Made by a program: the position numbers and the translations under genes. Shown here one piece after another: positions 5,560 through 6,065 of a stretch of DNA of 6,065 nt. Each line of letters begins with the position of its first letter. Position 1 is the stretch's first letter. The notes beneath the pieces are model-generated. The model was not told the DNA's origin, made no database searches, and saw only the letters and a program-made list of their open reading frames with translations. The stretch is from an uncultured archaeon (GTDB lineage: Archaea; Halobacteriota; Methanosarcinia; Methanotrichales; Methanotrichaceae), in NCBI GenBank assembly GCA_902385025.1, contig CABMDX010000101.1, positions 1-6,065 on the forward strand, given 5' to 3'.

Positions 5560-5579
5560 GCGCTTAATGTGCAGGAGGT
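5560..5579 (+). promoter_or_regulatory. leader octamer plus strong Shine-Dalgarno of the second secreted gene
   Basis: GCGCTTAA (5560-5567) is followed by GGAGGT (5574-5579), nine bases before ATG 5589. Octamer, ribosome site and spacing to the ATG repeat those upstream of 4587, while the sequence between octamer and GGAGGT differs in length (six versus four bases). Confidence 0.7.
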
Positions 5580-5588
5580 ATTAAGAGA

Positions 5589-6065
5589 ATGGGATATAAG
5601 TGTGAGTTAATAGCCTTGGCTTTGGTTATATGCATTTCAATGGCAATATTTGCCCAAGGTCAAAATGATGGAACCGAAAATCAAGCCGGGTCTGGCGGTT
5701 ATACGATTTCAAAGGATACAACGCAATCTTTTCGAAATGAGGACCTGTTTACAGTCAGAAAGGACACGGGAATGAGCGCCAATGCAGTGGAAAAAGGTGT
5801 CAGGACCCCCGTTACCATCGTAAAGGGATTGGGATTTGCAGCCGCCCAGGGAGCCTGGTCCTTTACATTGACAGATATTTCGACGAAGTATCTCAAGCTC
5901 GACCTTTACCAGAATGAAGATGCAGTATATGGTTCAGGCGTGTTGACCGATAACGGAGTCATGACACAGGTTACCGCAGGAGGCAGTGTGCTGGGCGACA
6001 AGCTTGCCCTCTTTGTGATTCCGGTCGGCAGCCAGAACCTCTACCGCTTCAGCCTGACCATGACC
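5589..6065 (+). CDS. secreted protein with the shared G-A-W-S-F domain (3' end outside window)
   Basis: The frame is open for 159 codons and runs off the window, so the C-terminus is missing. Residues 1-22 are a signal peptide (charged start, then L-I-A-L-A-L-V-I-C-I-S-M-A-I-F-A). Residues 23-86 are a polar segment without recognisable motifs. From residue 88 the sequence G-A-W-S-F-T-L-T-D, L-Y-Q-N-E-D-A-V-Y-G-S-G (106-117), G-G-S-V (131-134) and G-S-Q-N-L-Y-R (147-153) aligns position by position with the C-terminal domain of the preceding gene. By that alignment about 30 residues are missing. No cysteine ligands or catalytic residues are seen in the domain; beta-rich structure is expected. 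The start is fixed by GGAGGT nine bases upstream. The protein is probably exported. Its function is unknown. Confidence 0.85.
   Translation, partial: MGYKCELIALALVICISMAIFAQGQNDGTENQAGSGGYTISKDTTQSFRNEDLFTVRKDTGMSANAVEKGVRTPVTIVKGLGFAAAQGAWSFTLTDISTKYLKLDLYQNEDAVYGSGVLTDNGVMTQVTAGGSVLGDKLALFVIPVGSQNLYRFSLTMT

Overview
The window looks like a chromosomal segment of a methanogenic archaeon in the Methanosarcinales/Methanotrichales group, most likely Methanothrix (Methanosaeta)-like. The main support is a DUF1699 protein, a family I know from these methanogens. Also supporting it are archaeal-style TATA boxes, oligo-T transcript ends, GGAGGT-type ribosome binding sites, an archaeal trans-prenyl diphosphate synthase and small secreted proteins with Ser/Thr-rich linkers. 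The genus is an inference from remembered family distribution, not from a search.

Left part (1-1400): an acylphosphatase-like protein with a repeat-containing helical tail (29-574, minus) is divergent from a 62-residue helical protein (752-940, plus). That small gene converges on the DUF1699 gene (992-1399, minus) across a 51-nt gap holding a two-way terminator. A 447-nt AT-rich stretch without a convincing gene follows (1400-1846).

Middle part (1847-4370): a YccU-type CoA-binding protein (1847-2263) ends before a T7 tract. Next comes a two-gene operon: a trans-polyprenyl diphosphate synthase (2392-3261) overlaps by 28 nt the start of a radical SAM protein with a twitch/SPASM-like C-terminus (3234-4370). 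The overlap and a well-placed Shine-Dalgarno inside the upstream gene imply coupled translation. The radical SAM enzyme may therefore act on an isoprenoid or prenylated product such as methanophenazine or a membrane lipid, but its substrate cannot be read from sequence.

Right part (4371-6065): two tandem genes encode secreted proteins sharing one C-terminal domain (G-[SA]-W-S-F ... QN-x-D-x-V-[FY]-G-[ST]-G). Both have a signal peptide, the same GGAGGT site nine bases before ATG, and the same GCGCTTAA octamer just upstream. The first (4587-5303) has an in-frame TAG at codon 41, so it is a pseudogene, a read-through gene or a sequence error. The second (5589 onward) is intact as far as it goes but is cut by the window edge. 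The tandem secreted family with its in-frame amber codon and the prenyl synthase/radical SAM pair are the parts most worth following up.
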